DNA from: Lolium rigidum
Lineage: Eukaryota; Streptophyta; Magnoliopsida; Poales; Poaceae
Direction: 5' to 3'
Assembly (NCBI RefSeq): GCF_022539505.1
Contig: NC_061514.1
Coordinates: 40,226,869-40,290,868, forward strand
Length of the DNA: 64,000 nucleotides
Program-made: the position numbers and the translations under genes
In this document: in pieces, positions 11,905 to 23,711 of the stretch
Layout of the letters: the number at the start of each line of letters is the position of its first letter
How positions within the stretch are numbered: the stretch's first letter is position 1
Notes under the pieces: model-generated
The model's input: the letters and a program-made list of their open reading frames with translations, nothing else
Databases searched by the model: none
Told to the model about the DNA's origin: nothing

Positions 11905-12600
11905 TGCTGTTGTTCCTGCCAAGCTTACTACGGTTGTGGCTGTGTTGGTGAATTTCTACGGATAAGGCAATCTTACATTATTTTTCTTGAAACAATGACT
12001 GAGATGGATTCTCGCAAAAATAAATAAAAAATAAAGAAGTGGCAGATTTTGGGATATTTTTTAAAAAATAATACGACTTTTTGTTAATTTTCAATAATAA
12101 TACATGTTTTCCAAAAAATGCTCGGTCGGCATGTCGCTGGCCGACCAAGCCTAGTTGGCCCTCTAGATGCCGACCGGCCTTGATTGGCCTGGGCGACATG
12201 GCCGTGTCGGGCAGCCGAGGCGCACGCCCCGCCCTGCCCTGCCGCGACTGGCCGCCGCGCCATGCCATGCCCCTGTCGTGCCCCAACGACCGCGCCCTGG
12301 CCCGACGCGACACGTCTTTGTCCCTTCTGCCCCCAGCGATGCTCCCTTCGTCATCGACCAACACATTGCCGTGCACCGACCTCCCGTGTAGGCCTCCAGA
12401 TCGACGCCCTTCTCCTGCCCTCGCGCGCGAGCACCTCCTCGACGTGAATGTGCTCGATGCCCTCATGCTGCTACCAGCACTCCAATGACGCCCATGAACC
12501 TCCAAGTTCTGCTACCACGTGTTGATGCAAGCACGGGCTCGGTCCCCTGTTGTGTTCATGTCATTGATCGATGTTGATGCTCCTGACATGATGTTGAAGT
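11905..12600. other. PPR promoter side and GC-rich stretch; no gene seen
   Basis: Immediately upstream of the PPR start is AT-rich sequence. From 12120 to 12500 the base composition turns GC-rich, with several overlapping open frames on both strands, none with recognisable domains. The competing frames look like a composition effect rather than genes. Confidence 0.4.
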
Positions 12601-13640
12601 TGTTGGAGATAGTGCCCTAGAGGCAAATAATAAGGGGTATTTATTATTTATATCTCCAATGTTCGTAATAGTTTCATGCTATGCTATAGCTGTATTAATC
12701 TGAAACATTGATACATGTGTGGTACTGTAAACAAACCAGGGTGTCCTAGTGAGCATTCGCGAACAAGTTCATTTTGATCCGATGATTGAGGTTTCCCAAT
12801 CATGTACATGCATGTCATTGACAATGAAGTTATATCATTGAGTGAATGATATGATGGACATTCCCAATATAAGTATTGTAATGCGATTAAGGTCATATCG
12901 AGTTCAACGTTACGATGTTTATGAAAGAAACGTAACATAATCCTTAGACCGTGAGACCATATCTAATCACTATCATCGGCGGCTGCTTTGACATCATCAA
13001 TCTCCACACCATAACAAGGTGGTCATAAAGGTGTTGCTCATGTATTCCAATGGGATGGGTTGAGGCGTATGAGTCAAGAGCGGGATTTGTTCATCCGCGT
13101 GGAGGGAAGATACTAATGGGCTCACTCGGTGAGATTACATCTAAGTTGCAACACATGACTAGGTCATGAGAATGGAATCTAATGGAACGAGTTGAATAGC
13201 CTTGTCGGTAACGAGATCGAACTAGGTATCGTGATACCGATGATCAAGTCTGGGACGAGTGCCGGTATGGCTGTATCAAAGTAACAAAGGAAATGGGTTA
13301 CGACGTAATGGTTCAAACGATAATCACATCTTCGTAGAATACATAGGGGTCATTATTTTTCTCTAGAACACCCTGACCATCATTGATCGGAGATTGTCTC
13401 GATTATGTCTGTGTCATTCTCGAACCGTAGGGAAACACAATTAAGGGTTTAACAAAACTTAAAATTGTTTTAGATTCATCGGAAACACCAGAGAAGAGAG
13501 AGCCGAAAAGGGTTCCACGAAAATCTGAAGGATGTTCTAAGTGATACGAGAGGTGTCTTGGATCATTAGGAGTTAAATAATATGTATTATATATTAATTA
13601 AATGAATTAATATTAAATATATATTTAATGATAAAAAATG
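12601..13640 (+). mobile_element. Truncated BARE/Angela-like Copia LTR
   Basis: Begins TGTTGGAGATA-TGCCCTAGAGGCAA-TAATAA and continues with the ordered landmarks of this LTR family: GAAACATTGATACATGTGT, TGAATGATATGATGGACA, CCTTAGACCGTGAGACCAT, GGGCTCACTCGGT, GTCGGTAACGAGATCGAACTAGGTATCG, GATCGGAGA-TTGTCTCGATTATGTCTG. The 3' part and the internal region are missing; sequence identity fades near 13640. The family name comes from memory of the consensus, so it is moderately certain. Confidence 0.7.
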
Positions 13641-13809
13641 TTCCCGTCCTGGTACCGACGGTGCTAGGGTGGAGGATTGCGACGGCGATTCGTTGGTGCG
13701 GCTGGGGCGGCGTTGACGGCTTCGTCGTGGGTGGGGTAGGGTGGTGTTCCCGGCCTGGCAGCGGCGGCTGCTCGCCGGACGGTGATGGCACGCCGCGGGT
13801 CTAGGCCCC

Positions 13810-15399
13810 TGATACGTCTCAAACGTATCTATAATTTCTTATGTTCCATGCTACTTTTATGACAATACTTGCATGTTTTATACACACTTTACAGCATTAT
13901 TATGCATTTTCTGGCACTAACCTATTAACAAGATGCCGAAGCGCCAGTTGCTGTTTTCTGATGTTTTTGGTTTCAGAAATCCTACAAAGGAAATATTCTC
14001 GGAATTGGACGAAATCAACGCCCAGGGTCCTATTTTTCCACGAAGCTTCCAGAAGACCGAGGGGGAAACGAAGTGGGGCCACGGGGCGCCACCACACTAG
14101 GGCGGCGCGGCCTAAGGGGGGCCCGCGTGGCCCTAGCGTGTGGGGCCCCCGTGACCCCTCCGACTCCGCCCTTCCGCCTACTCAAAGCCTTCGTCGCGAA
14201 ACCCTCTGTACCGAGAGCGACGATACGGAAAACCTTCCAGAGACGCCGCCGTCGCCAATCCCATCTCGGGGGATTCAGGAGATCGACTACGGCACCCTGC
14301 CGAAGAGGGGAATCATCACCGGAGGGGCTCTACATCATCATGCCCGTCTCCGGATTGATGCGTGAGTAGTTCATCCTTGGACTATGGGTCCATAGCAGTA
14401 GCTAGATGGTTGTCTTCTCCGCTTGTGCTATCATTGTTTAGATCTTGTGAGCTGCCTAACATGATCAAAAGATCATCTATTTGTAATGCTACATGTTGTG
14501 TTTGGTGGGATCCAATGAATCTAGAATATTATGTCAAGTTGATTATCAATCTATCATATATGTGTTGTTTATGTTCTTGCATGCTCTCCGTTGCTAGTAG
14601 AGGCTCTGGCCAAGTTGATACTTGTAACTCCAAGAGGAAGTATTTATGCTCGATAGTGGGTTCATGCCTCCATTTAATCTGGGACAGTGACAAAAAGTTC
14701 TAAGGTTGTGGATGTGCTGTTGCTACTAGGGATAAAACATCGATGCTTTGTCCAAGGATATTTGTGTTGATTACATTACGCACCATACTTAATGCAATTA
14801 TCTCGTTGTTTACAACTTAATACCGGAGGGGTGCGGATGCTAACCCGAAGGTGGATTATTTAGGCATAGATGCATGCTGGATAGCGGTCTATGTACTTTG
14901 TCGTAATGCCCTTATTAAATCTCATAGTAATCATCATTGATATGTATTGAATCTTTATTTGTCAATTGCCCACCTGTAATTTGTTCACCCAAGCATGTTA
15001 GTTATCTTATTGGAGAGACACCACTAGTGAACTGTGGACCCCGGTCCATTCTTTTACATCTGAATACAATCTACTGCAATCATTGTTCTTTACTGTTCTT
15101 TGCAAACAAACACCATCTTCCACTCGATACGCTTAATACTTTGTTTTCATCAAGCCGGTGAGATTGACAACCTCACTGTTACGTTGGGGCAAAGTATCTT
15201 GATTGTGTTGTGTAGGTTCCACGTTGGCGCTGGTTTCACTCGTGTTGCGTCGCACTACACTCCTCCACCAACAACCTTCACGTGCTTCTTGGCTCCTACT
15301 GGTTCGATAACCTCGGTTTCTTTCTGAGGGAAAACTTGATGATGTACGCATCACACCTTCCTCTTGGGGTTCCCAACGGACGTGTGCTTCACGCGTTAT
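13810..15399 (+). mobile_element. Solo LTR A1 (TGATACG...TATCA family), split by element A2
   Basis: Starts TGATACGTCTCAAACGTATC. Its last two bases (CA) lie at 29990-29991, after element A2. Without A2 it is a ~1.59-kb LTR ending CGTTATCA. The perfect 5-bp target duplication GCCCC occurs at 13805-13809 and 29992-29996, so both ends are original and the element survives as a solo LTR produced by LTR-LTR recombination. It is related to, but diverged from, the LTRs of A2. Confidence 0.9.
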
Positions 15400-15938
15400 T
15401 GATACGTCGCAAACGTATCTATAATTTCTTATGTTCCATGCTACTTTTATTACAATACTTTAATGTTTTGTACATACTTTACAGCGTTATTTTACATTTT
15501 CCGGCACTAACCTATTAACAAGATGCCGAAGTGCCGCTTGCCGTTTTTCCGCTGTTTTTGGTTTCAGAAATCCTAGTAAGGAAATATTCTCGGAATTGGA
15601 CGAAATCAACGCCCAGGGGCCTATTTTTACACGAAGCTTCCAGAAGACCGAGGGAGGTACGAAGTGGGGCCACGAGGCGCCGACACAACAGGGTGGTGCG
15701 GCCTGGCCCTTGGCCGCGCGGCCCTGGTGTGTGGGGCCCTCGTGCCGCCACTTGACCTACCCTTTCGCCTACTTAAAGCCTCCGTCGCGAAACCCCCTGT
15801 ACCGAGAGCCACGATACGGAAAACATTACTGAGAGGCCGCCGCCGCCAATCCCATCTCGGGGGATTCAGGAGATCGCCTCCGGCACCCTGCCGGAGAGGG
15901 GAATCATCACCGGAGGGGCTCTACATCATCATGCCCGC
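15400..15938 (+). repeat. A2 5' LTR, first part
   Basis: Opens with TGATACG and matches the start of the 3' LTR at 28415. It breaks off at CCCGC (15934-15938), the target duplication of element B. A TATA-like CTTAAAGCC lies near 15771. Confidence 0.9.
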
Positions 15939-17458
15939 TGATACGTCTCCAACGTATCGATAATTTCTTTTGTTCCATGCTACTTTATTGATGATACCTA
16001 CATGTTTTATGCACATTATATGTCATATTTACGCATTTTCTGGAACTAACCTATTAACAAGATGCCGAAGTGCCGGCTCTCGTTTTCTGCTGTTTTTGGT
16101 TTCGAAATCCTAGTAACGAAATATTCTCGAATTGGACGAAATCAACGCCCGTGTTCCTATTTTGCCCGGAAGCATCCGTAACACACGAGAACCGCCGAGA
16201 GGGGGCACAGGCCCACCAAACCACAGGCCGGCGCGGCCAGGGGGGCCCGCGCCACCCTATGGTGTGGGCACCCCTTCGACCCTCCTGCGCCGCCTCTTCG
16301 CCTATTTAAAGCCCCTGCATCGAAAACCCTTACAGAGGAAGCCACGGTACGAGAAAACCTTCCAGAGCCGCCGCCATCGCGAAATCAAGATTCGGGGGAC
16401 AGAAGTCTCTGTTCCGGCACCCTGCCGGACGGGGAATTGCCCCCGGAGTCATCTCCACCGCCATCTCCACCACCATCTTCATCACCGCTGCTGCTCCCAT
16501 GAAGAGGGAGTAGTTCTCCATCGAGGCTCGGGGCTGTACCGGTAGCTATGTGGTTAATCTCTCTCCTATGTACTTCAATACAATGATCTCATGAGCTGCC
16601 TTACATGATTGAGATTCATATGAGTTTTGTATCACTATTCATCTATGTGCTACTCTAGTGATGTTATTAAAGTACTCTATTCCTCCTCCACGTGTGTAAA
16701 GGTGACAAGTGTGTGCACCGTGTGAGTACTTGGCGTAGGCTATGATTGTGATCTCTTGTAGATTGCGAAGTTAACTATTGCTATGATATATTGATGTGAT
16801 CTATTCCTCCTACATATGCATGAAGGTGACAAGTGTGCATGCTATGTTAGTACTTGGTTTAGTCTTTTGATCTATCTTACACTATAAGGTTACTAAAATA
16901 TGAACATTAATTGTGGAGCTTGTTAACTCCGGCATTGAGGGTTCGTGTAATCCTACGCAATGTGTTCATCATCCAACAAAAGTGTAGAGTATGCATTTAT
17001 CTATTCTGTCATGTGATCAATGTTGAGAGTGTCCACTAGTGAAAGTCTAATCCCTAGGCCTTGTTCCTAAATACTGCTATCATCGCTTGTTAATATTTTA
17101 TCGAATTACTATCGCTGCGCTACTACCGCATGTTTACTTCCTACAATATTACTACCATCAACCGCACGCCAGACAAGCTATTTTCTGGCGCCGTACTACT
17201 GCTCATATTCATTCATACCACTTGAATTTCACTATCTCTTCGCCGAACTAGTGCACCTATTAGGTGTGTTGGGGACACAAGAGACTTCTTGCTTTGTGGT
17301 TGCAGGGTTGCATGAGAGGGATATCTTTGACCTCTTCCTCCCTGAGTTCGATAAACCTTGGGTAATCCACTTAAGGGAAACTTGCTCGCTGTTCTACAAA
17401 CCTCTCGCTCTTGGAGGCCCAACACCGTCTACAAGAATAGAAGCTCCCGTAGACATCA
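15939..17458 (+). repeat. B 5' LTR
   Basis: TG...CA bounded, 1,520 bp. The probable promoter TATA box is CCTATTTAAAGCC near 16300, as at the matching place in the 3' LTR (near 21255). Confidence 0.93.
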
Positions 17459-17468
17459 AGCACTTTTC

Positions 17469-17486
17469 CGGCGCCGTTGCCGGGGA
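17469..17486 (+). other. Primer-binding site of B (tRNA-Asp type)
   Basis: CGGCGCCGTTGCCGGGGA lies 10 bases after the LTR end. It complements the 3' end of plant tRNA-Asp except that the first base is C, not T. The spacer AGCACTTTTC resembles that of A2 and C. Confidence 0.85.
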
Positions 17487-17697
17487 GGAAAGGTAAAAGG
17501 CACTCATACTTCGGTTCCAGGTAACAGTACTTTTCTGGCGCCATTGTGTGTGTGCTCGAAGCTATTTTCTTTAGACTCTGCAATTGCGACATTTGGTTTC
17601 TTGTTTACACTAGTTAGGCATAATAGACAACAAAGAGCTTCTTATTCTATTTCCTGATTTAAGACATGGATGGTTTGATGCGAAAATTAAAAAACCC

Positions 17698-18333
17698 ATG
17701 GAACATATTAATATGAATGCTTTGAACACTATTGTCGCTAATGCTATGGAAAATTCTAAGCTTGGGGAAGCTGGTTTTGATGAGCATGATATTTTTAGTC
17801 CCCCAAGCATTGAGGAGAAAATTTACTTTGATGATACTTTGCCTCCTATTTATGATGATTATAATGATAGTAGTCTTTTGTTACCACCTGTTATGGAGGA
17901 TAAATTTGATTATGATTACAATATACCTCCTATATTTGATAGCTACTTTGTTGAATTTGCTCACACTACAATTAATAAGAATGACTATGCTTATGTTGGG
18001 AGTAGTAATAATTTTATGCATGAGACTCATGATAAGAATGCTTTATGTGATAGTTATATTGTTGAGTTTGCTCATGATGTTACTGAAAGTTATTATGAAA
18101 GAGGAAAATATGGTTGTAAAAATTTTCATGTTACTAAAACACCTCTCTATGTGCTGAAATTTTTGAAGCTACACTTGTTTTATCTTCCTATGCTTGTTAC
18201 TTTGCTCTTAATGAACTTGTTTATTTACAAGATTCCTATGCATAGGAAGCATGTTAGACTTAAATGTGCTTTGAATTTGCCTCTTGATGCTCTCTTTTGC
18301 TTGAACTTCTATTTCTTGCGAGTGCATCATTAA
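17698..18333 (+). CDS. Retrotransposon-borne ORF with C-terminal hydrophobic segment
   Basis: 211 codons from an ATG; the same frame is open for a further ~20 codons upstream. Product seen: an acidic, Tyr/Asp-rich N-terminal two-thirds with repeated 'DSYxVEFAH' blocks, then YYERGKYGCKNFH, then a basic/hydrophobic end with a likely membrane segment around residues 155-185 (LFYLPMLVTLLLMNLFIYKI), then a basic tail. No gag, zinc knuckle, protease or polymerase motif. A close relative lies in element C (52718-53801, minus). The function is unknown; an envelope-like or membrane-tethering role is only a guess. Confidence 0.6.
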   Translation: MEHINMNALNTIVANAMENSKLGEAGFDEHDIFSPPSIEEKIYFDDTLPPIYDDYNDSSLLLPPVMEDKFDYDYNIPPIFDSYFVEFAHTTINKNDYAYVGSSNNFMHETHDKNALCDSYIVEFAHDVTESYYERGKYGCKNFHVTKTPLYVLKFLKLHLFYLPMLVTLLLMNLFIYKIPMHRKHVRLKCALNLPLDALFCLNFYFLRVHH

Positions 18334-18353
18334 AACTGCTGAGCCCATCTTAA

Positions 18354-20878
18354 TGGCTATAAAGAAAGAACTTCTTGGGAGATAACCCATGTGTTTTTTT
18401 TTACTACAGTACTTTGTTTTATATTTGTGTCTTGGAAGTTGTTTACTACTGTAGCAACCTCTCCTTATCATGTTTTTGTGCCAAGTAAAGTTTCTATGCT
18501 AAAGTTGATGTTATATTTGGGATCGCTGCGCAGAAACAGCATTGCTGTCTGTCACGAATCTGGGCACAGTTCTCTGTAGAAAATTCGAAAAAATCTGCCA
18601 ATTTACGAGCGTGATCCTCAGATATGTACGCAACTTTCATTAGTTTTGAGTTTTTCCATTTGAGCAAGTCTGGTGCCAGCTTTAAATTCGTCTTTACGGA
18701 CTGTTCTGTTTTTGACAGATTATGCCTTTTATTTCGCATTGCCTCTTTTGCTATGTTGGATTCATTTCTTTGATCCATTAATGTCCAGTAGCTTTATGCA
18801 ATGTCCAGAAGTGAAAAGAATGTTTGTGTCACCTCTGAACATGTGAATTTTTTATTATGCACTAACCCTCTAATGAGTTTGCTTGAAGTTTGGTGTGAAG
18901 GAAGTTTTCAAGGGTCAAGAGAGGAGGATGATATACTACGATCAAGAAGAATGAAAAGTCTAAGCTTGGGGATGCCCCGGTGGTTCATCCCTGCATATTT
19001 CAAGAAGACTCAAGCATCTAAGCTTGGGGATGCCCAAGGCATCCCCTTCTTCATCGACAAAGTATCGTGTTCCTTCTCTTGAAACTATATTTTTATTCGG
19101 TCACATCTTATGTACTTTACTTGGAGCGTCTGTGTGTGCTTTTATTTTTGTTTTGTTATCTTAGTTCTATGAATAAGTTCATCCTTGTGTGGGAGAGATA
19201 CACGCTCCGCTGGTTCGTATGAACACATGTGTTCTTAGCTCATAATATTCATGGCGAAGTTTCCTCTTCGTTAAATTGTTATATGGTTGGAATTGAAAAA
19301 TGCTACATGTAGTAATTCTAAAATGTCTTGGATAATGTGATACTTGGCAATTGTTGTGCTCATGTTTAAGCTCTTGCATCATATACTTTGCACCCATTAA
19401 TGAAGAAATATATAGAGATTGCTAAAATTTGATTTGCATATTTGGTCTCTCTAAGGTCTAGATAATATCTAGTATTGAGTTTTGAACAACAAGGAAGACG
19501 GTGTAGAGTCTTATAATGTTTACAATATGTCTTTTATGTGAGTTTTGCTGCACCGTTTCATCCTTGAGTTTGCTTCAAATAACCTTGCTAGCCCAAACCT
19601 TGTATCGAGAGGGAATACTTCTCATGCATCCAAAATCCTTGAGCCAACCACTATGCCATTTGTGTCCACCATACATACCTACTACATGGTATTTCTCCGC
19701 CATTCCAAAGTAAATTGCTTGAGTGCTATCTTTAAAATTCCATCATTTACCTTTGCAGTATATAGCTCATGGGACAAAATAGCCTTAAAAACTATCGTAG
19801 TATTGAATATGTACTTATGCACTTTATCTTTTATTAAGTTGCTTGTTGTGCGATAACCATGCTTCGGGGAACGCCATCAACTATTGTTGAATATCATGTG
19901 AGTTGCTATGCATGTCCGTCTTGTCCGAAGGATCTATCATTTTAGTGGTTGGAGCATGCAAAATTGTTAGAGAAGAACATTGGGCCGCTAACTAAAGCCA
20001 TGAATCATGGTTGAAGTTTCAGTTTTGGACATATATCCTCAATCTCATATGAGAATAATAATTGTTGCTACATGCTTATGCATTAAAGAGGAGTCCATTA
20101 TCTCGTTGTCCATGTTGTCCCGGTATGGATGTCTAAGTTGAGAATAATCAAAAGCGAGAAATCCCAAATGCGAGCTTTCTCCTTAGACCTTTGTACAGGC
20201 GGCATGGAGGTACCCCTTTGTGACACTTGGTTGAAACATGGCATTGCGAAGATCCGGTAGTCCAAGCTAAGTAGGACGAGGTGCGGGCACTATTAGTACA
20301 CTATGCATGAGGCTTGCAACTTGTAAGATATAATTTACATAACTCATATGCTTTATTACTACCGTTGACAAAATTGTTTCATGTTTTCAAAATAAAAGCT
20401 CTAGCACAAATACAACAATCGATGCTTTCCTCTTTGAAGGACCATTCTTTTATTTTATTGTTGAGTCAGTTCACCTATCTCTCTCCACCTTAAGAAGCAA
20501 ACACTTGTGTGAACTGTGCATTGATTCCTACATACTTGCATATTGCACTTTTTATATTACTTTATGTTGACAATATACATGCTATAAGTTGAAAGCAACT
20601 GCTGAAACTTAATCTTCCTTTGTGTTGCTTCAACACCTTTACTTTGATTTATTGCTTTATGAGTTAACTCTTATGCAAGACTTATTGATGCTTGTCTTGA
20701 AGTACTATTCATGAAAAGTCTTTGTCATATGATTCACTTGTTTACTCATGTCATTACCATTGTTTTGATCGCTTCATTCATTACATATGTTTACAAATAG
20801 TATGATCAAGATTATGATGGCATGTCACTTCGTAAATTATCTTTGTTATCGTTTTACCTGCTCGGGACGAGCAGAACT
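18354..20878 (+). other. Non-coding 3' internal module of B (shared with A2 and C)
   Basis: Begins AAAGAA-GAACTTCTTGGGAGATAACCC and runs to the 3' LTR without a long ORF. It is homologous along its length to 25849-28399 in A2 and, inverted, to 50545-52690 in C. Contains AAGCTTGGGGATGCC at 18962 and 19020. The second copy forms a hairpin (19026-19046) with 9-bp arms GGGGATGCC/GGCATCCCC and loop CAA. Confidence 0.85.
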
Positions 20879-20892
20879 AAGCTTGGGGATGC
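20879..20892 (+). other. Putative polypurine tract of B
   Basis: AAGCTTGGGGATGC directly abuts the 3' LTR, the position where plus-strand priming should begin. The purine run is only GGGGA, weak for a PPT. The same word occurs at the A2 3' LTR (28400-28414). Confidence 0.6.
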
Positions 20893-22409
20893 TGATACGT
20901 CTCCAACGTATCGATAATTTCTTTTGTTCCATGCTACTTTATTGATGATACCTACATGTTTTATGCACATTATATGTCATATTTACGCATTTTCTGGAAC
21001 TAACCTATTAACAAGATGCCGAAGTGCCGCCTCGTTTTCTCGCTGTTTTTGGTTTCGTAAATCCTAGTAACGAAATATTCTCGGAATTGGACGAAATCAA
21101 CGCCTGTGTTCCTATTTTGCCCGAAGCATCCGTAACACACGAGAACCGCCGGAGAGGGGGCACAGGCCCACCAAACCACAGGCCGGCGCGGCCGGGGGCC
21201 CGCGCCACCCTATGGTGTGGGCACCCCTTCGACCCTCCTGCGCCGCCTCTTCGCCTATTTAAAGCCCCCGCATCGAAAACCCTTACAGCAGGAAGCCACG
21301 GTACGAGAAAACCTTCCGGAGCCGCCGCCATCGCGAAATCAAGATTCGGGGACAGAGTCTCGTTCCGCACCTCGCCGGACGGGGAATTGCCCCCGGAGTC
21401 ATCTCCACCGCCATCTCCACCACCATCTTCATCACCGCCGCTGCTCCCATGAAGAGGGAGTAGTTCTCCATCGAGGCTCGGGGCTGTACCGGTAGCTATG
21501 TGGTTAATCTCTCTCCTATGTACTTCAATACAATGATCTCATGAGCTGTCTTACATGATTGAGATTCATATGAGTTTTGTATCACTATTCATCTATGTGC
21601 TACTCTAGTGATGTTATTAAAGTACTCTATTCCTCCTCCACGTGTGTAAAGGTGACAAGTAGTGTGCACCGTGTGAGTACTTGGCGTAGGCTATGATTGT
21701 GATCTCTTGTAGATTGCGAAGTTAACTATTGCTATGATATATTGATGTGATCTATTCCTCCTACATATGCATGAAGGTGACAAGTGTGCATGCTATGTTA
21801 GTACTTGGTTTAGTCTTTTGATCTATCTTACACTATAAGGTTACTAAAATATGAACATTAATTGTGGAGCTTGTTAACTCCGGCATTGAGGGTTCGTGTA
21901 ATCCTACGCAATGTGTTCATCATCCAACAAAAGTGTAGAGTATGCATTTATCTATTCTGTCATGTGATCAATGTTGAGAGTGTCCACTAGTGAAAGTCTA
22001 ATCCCTAGGCCTTGTTCCTAAATATCGCTATCACTCGCTTGTTACTGTTTTATTGAATTACTATCGCTGCGCTACTACCGCATGTTTACTTCCTACAATA
22101 TTACTACCATCAATCGCACGCCTGACAAGCTATTTTCTGGCGCCGTACTACTCGCTCATATTCATTCATACCACTTGAATTTCACTATCTCTTCGCCGAA
22201 CTAGTGCACCTATTAGGTGTGTTGGGGACACAAGAAACTTCTTGCTTTGTGGTTGCAGGGTTGCATGAGAGGGATATCTTTGACCTCTTCCTCCCTGAGT
22301 TCGATAAACCTTGGGTAATCCACTTAAGGGAAACTTGCTGCTGTTCTACAAACCTCTGCTCTTGGAGGCCCAACACTATCTACAAGAATAGAAGCTCCCG
22401 TAGACATCA
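20893..22409 (+). repeat. B 3' LTR
   Basis: 1,517 bp, TG...CA bounded, followed by the target duplication CCCGC at 22410-22414. Confidence 0.93.
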
Positions 22410-22414
22410 CCCGC

Positions 22415-23458
22415 CTCTGGATTGATGCGTGAGTAGTTCATCCTTGGACTATGGGTCCATAGCAGTAGCTAGATGGTTGTCTTCTCCGCTTGTGCTTTCA
22501 TTGTATTAGATCTTGTGAGCTGCCTAACATGATCAAGATCATCTATTTGTAATGCTACATGTTGTGTTTGACGAGATCCGATGAATATAGAATACTATGT
22601 TAAGTTGATTATCAATCTATCATATATGTGTTGTTTATGTTCTTGCATGCTCTCCGTTGCTAGTAGAGGCTCGGCCAAGTTGATACTTGTAACTCCAAGA
22701 GGGAGTAATTATGCTCGATAGTGGGTTCATGCCTCCATTGAATCTCGGGATCGTGACGAGAGGTTCTAAGGTTGTGGATGTGCTGTTGCTACTAGGGATA
22801 AAACATTGATGATTTGTCTAAGGATATTTGTGTTGATTACATTACGCACCATACTTAATGCAATTATCTCGTTGTTCGCAACTTAATACCGGAAGGGGTT
22901 CGGATGATAACCTCGAAGGTGGATTATTTAGGCATAGATGCATGTTGGATAGCGGTCTATGTACTTTGTCGTAATGCCCCGATTAAATCACATAGTAATC
23001 ATCGTTGATATGTATTGAATCTTTATTTGTCAATTGCTCGCCCGTAATTTGTTCACCCAAGCATGTTAGTTATCTTATTGGAGAGACACCTCTAGTGAAC
23101 CGTGGACCCCGGTCCATTCTTTTACATCTGAATACATTCTACTCGCTTTTACTGTTCTTTGCAAACAAACACCATCTTCCACTCGATACGTTTAATCCTT
23201 TGTTTTCAGCAAGCCGGTGAGATTGACAACCTCATCGTTACGTTGGGGCAAAGTACTTTGATTGTGTTGTGCAGGTTCCACGTTGGCGCCGGTTTCACTG
23301 GTGTTGCGCCGCACTACACTCCTCCACCAACAACCTTCACGTGCTTCTTGGCTCCTACTGGTTCGATAACCTTGATTTCATACTGAGGGAAACTTGCTTC
23401 TATACGCATCATACCTTCCACTTGGGGTTCCCAACGGACGTGTGCTTCGCGCGTATCA
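22415..23458 (+). repeat. A2 5' LTR, second part
   Basis: Resumes the A2 LTR after element B and ends GCGTATCA at 23458. Matches 28930-29984 of the 3' LTR. Confidence 0.9.
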
Positions 23459-23469
23459 AGCTAAATTTC

Positions 23470-23487
23470 TGGCGCCGTTGCCGGGGA
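23470..23487 (+). other. Primer-binding site of A2 (tRNA-Asp)
   Basis: TGGCGCCGTTGCCGGGGA, an 18-base complement of the 3' end of plant tRNA-Asp, lies 11 bases after the LTR end. Confidence 0.9.
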
Positions 23488-23711
23488 GATCAAGACACGC
23501 TGCAAGGGGAGTCTCCACTTCCAATCTCTTTACTTTGTTTTTGTCTTGCTTTATTTTATTTTCTACTTTGTTTGCTGCACTTAAACAAAACACAAAAAAA
23601 TTAGTTGCTAAATTTACTTTATTTACTGTCTTGTTCTCTATATCAAAAACACAAAAAAATAGTTACTTGTCTTTACTTTATTTGCCTAGTTTACTTTACT
23701 ACTGTTATATA

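Larger units (their letters stand above)
15939..22409 (+). mobile_element. LTR retrotransposon B (non-autonomous), inserted in the A2 5' LTR
   Basis: 6,471 bp with perfect target duplication CCCGC (15934-15938 and 22410-22414). The LTRs begin TGATACGTCTCCAACGTATC and end GACATCA: 15939-17458 (1,520 bp) and 20893-22409 (1,517 bp). They are almost identical except for many CTG/CTCG-type length differences. Between them lie a tRNA-Asp PBS, one unusual ORF (17698-18333) and a 2.5-kb non-coding 3' module ending in AAGCTTGGGGATGC next to the 3' LTR. No gag, protease or pol domains are seen. B is the youngest layer of the nest. Confidence 0.94.

Noticed and set aside
11440..12505. Overlapping open frames of 80-175 codons on both strands around 11.4-12.5 kb
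   Set aside because: Only the minus frame ending in the PPR exon 1 donor has family similarity. The others are shadows produced by high GC content.
15391..15410. Tandem LTR array (A1 next to A2 as two LTRs of one element)
   Set aside because: Target duplications GTTAT and GCCCC show that A2 inserted two bases from the end of a separate solo LTR.
13841..16545. Arg/Pro-rich ORFs within the A- and B-type LTRs
   Set aside because: They recur in every LTR copy at the GC-rich leader and are broken differently in each; they are LTR leader sequence, not genes.
17698..18333. True retroviral envelope gene
   Set aside because: There is a hydrophobic segment, but no signal peptide, cleavage site or upstream pol, so only an unnamed ORF is claimed.
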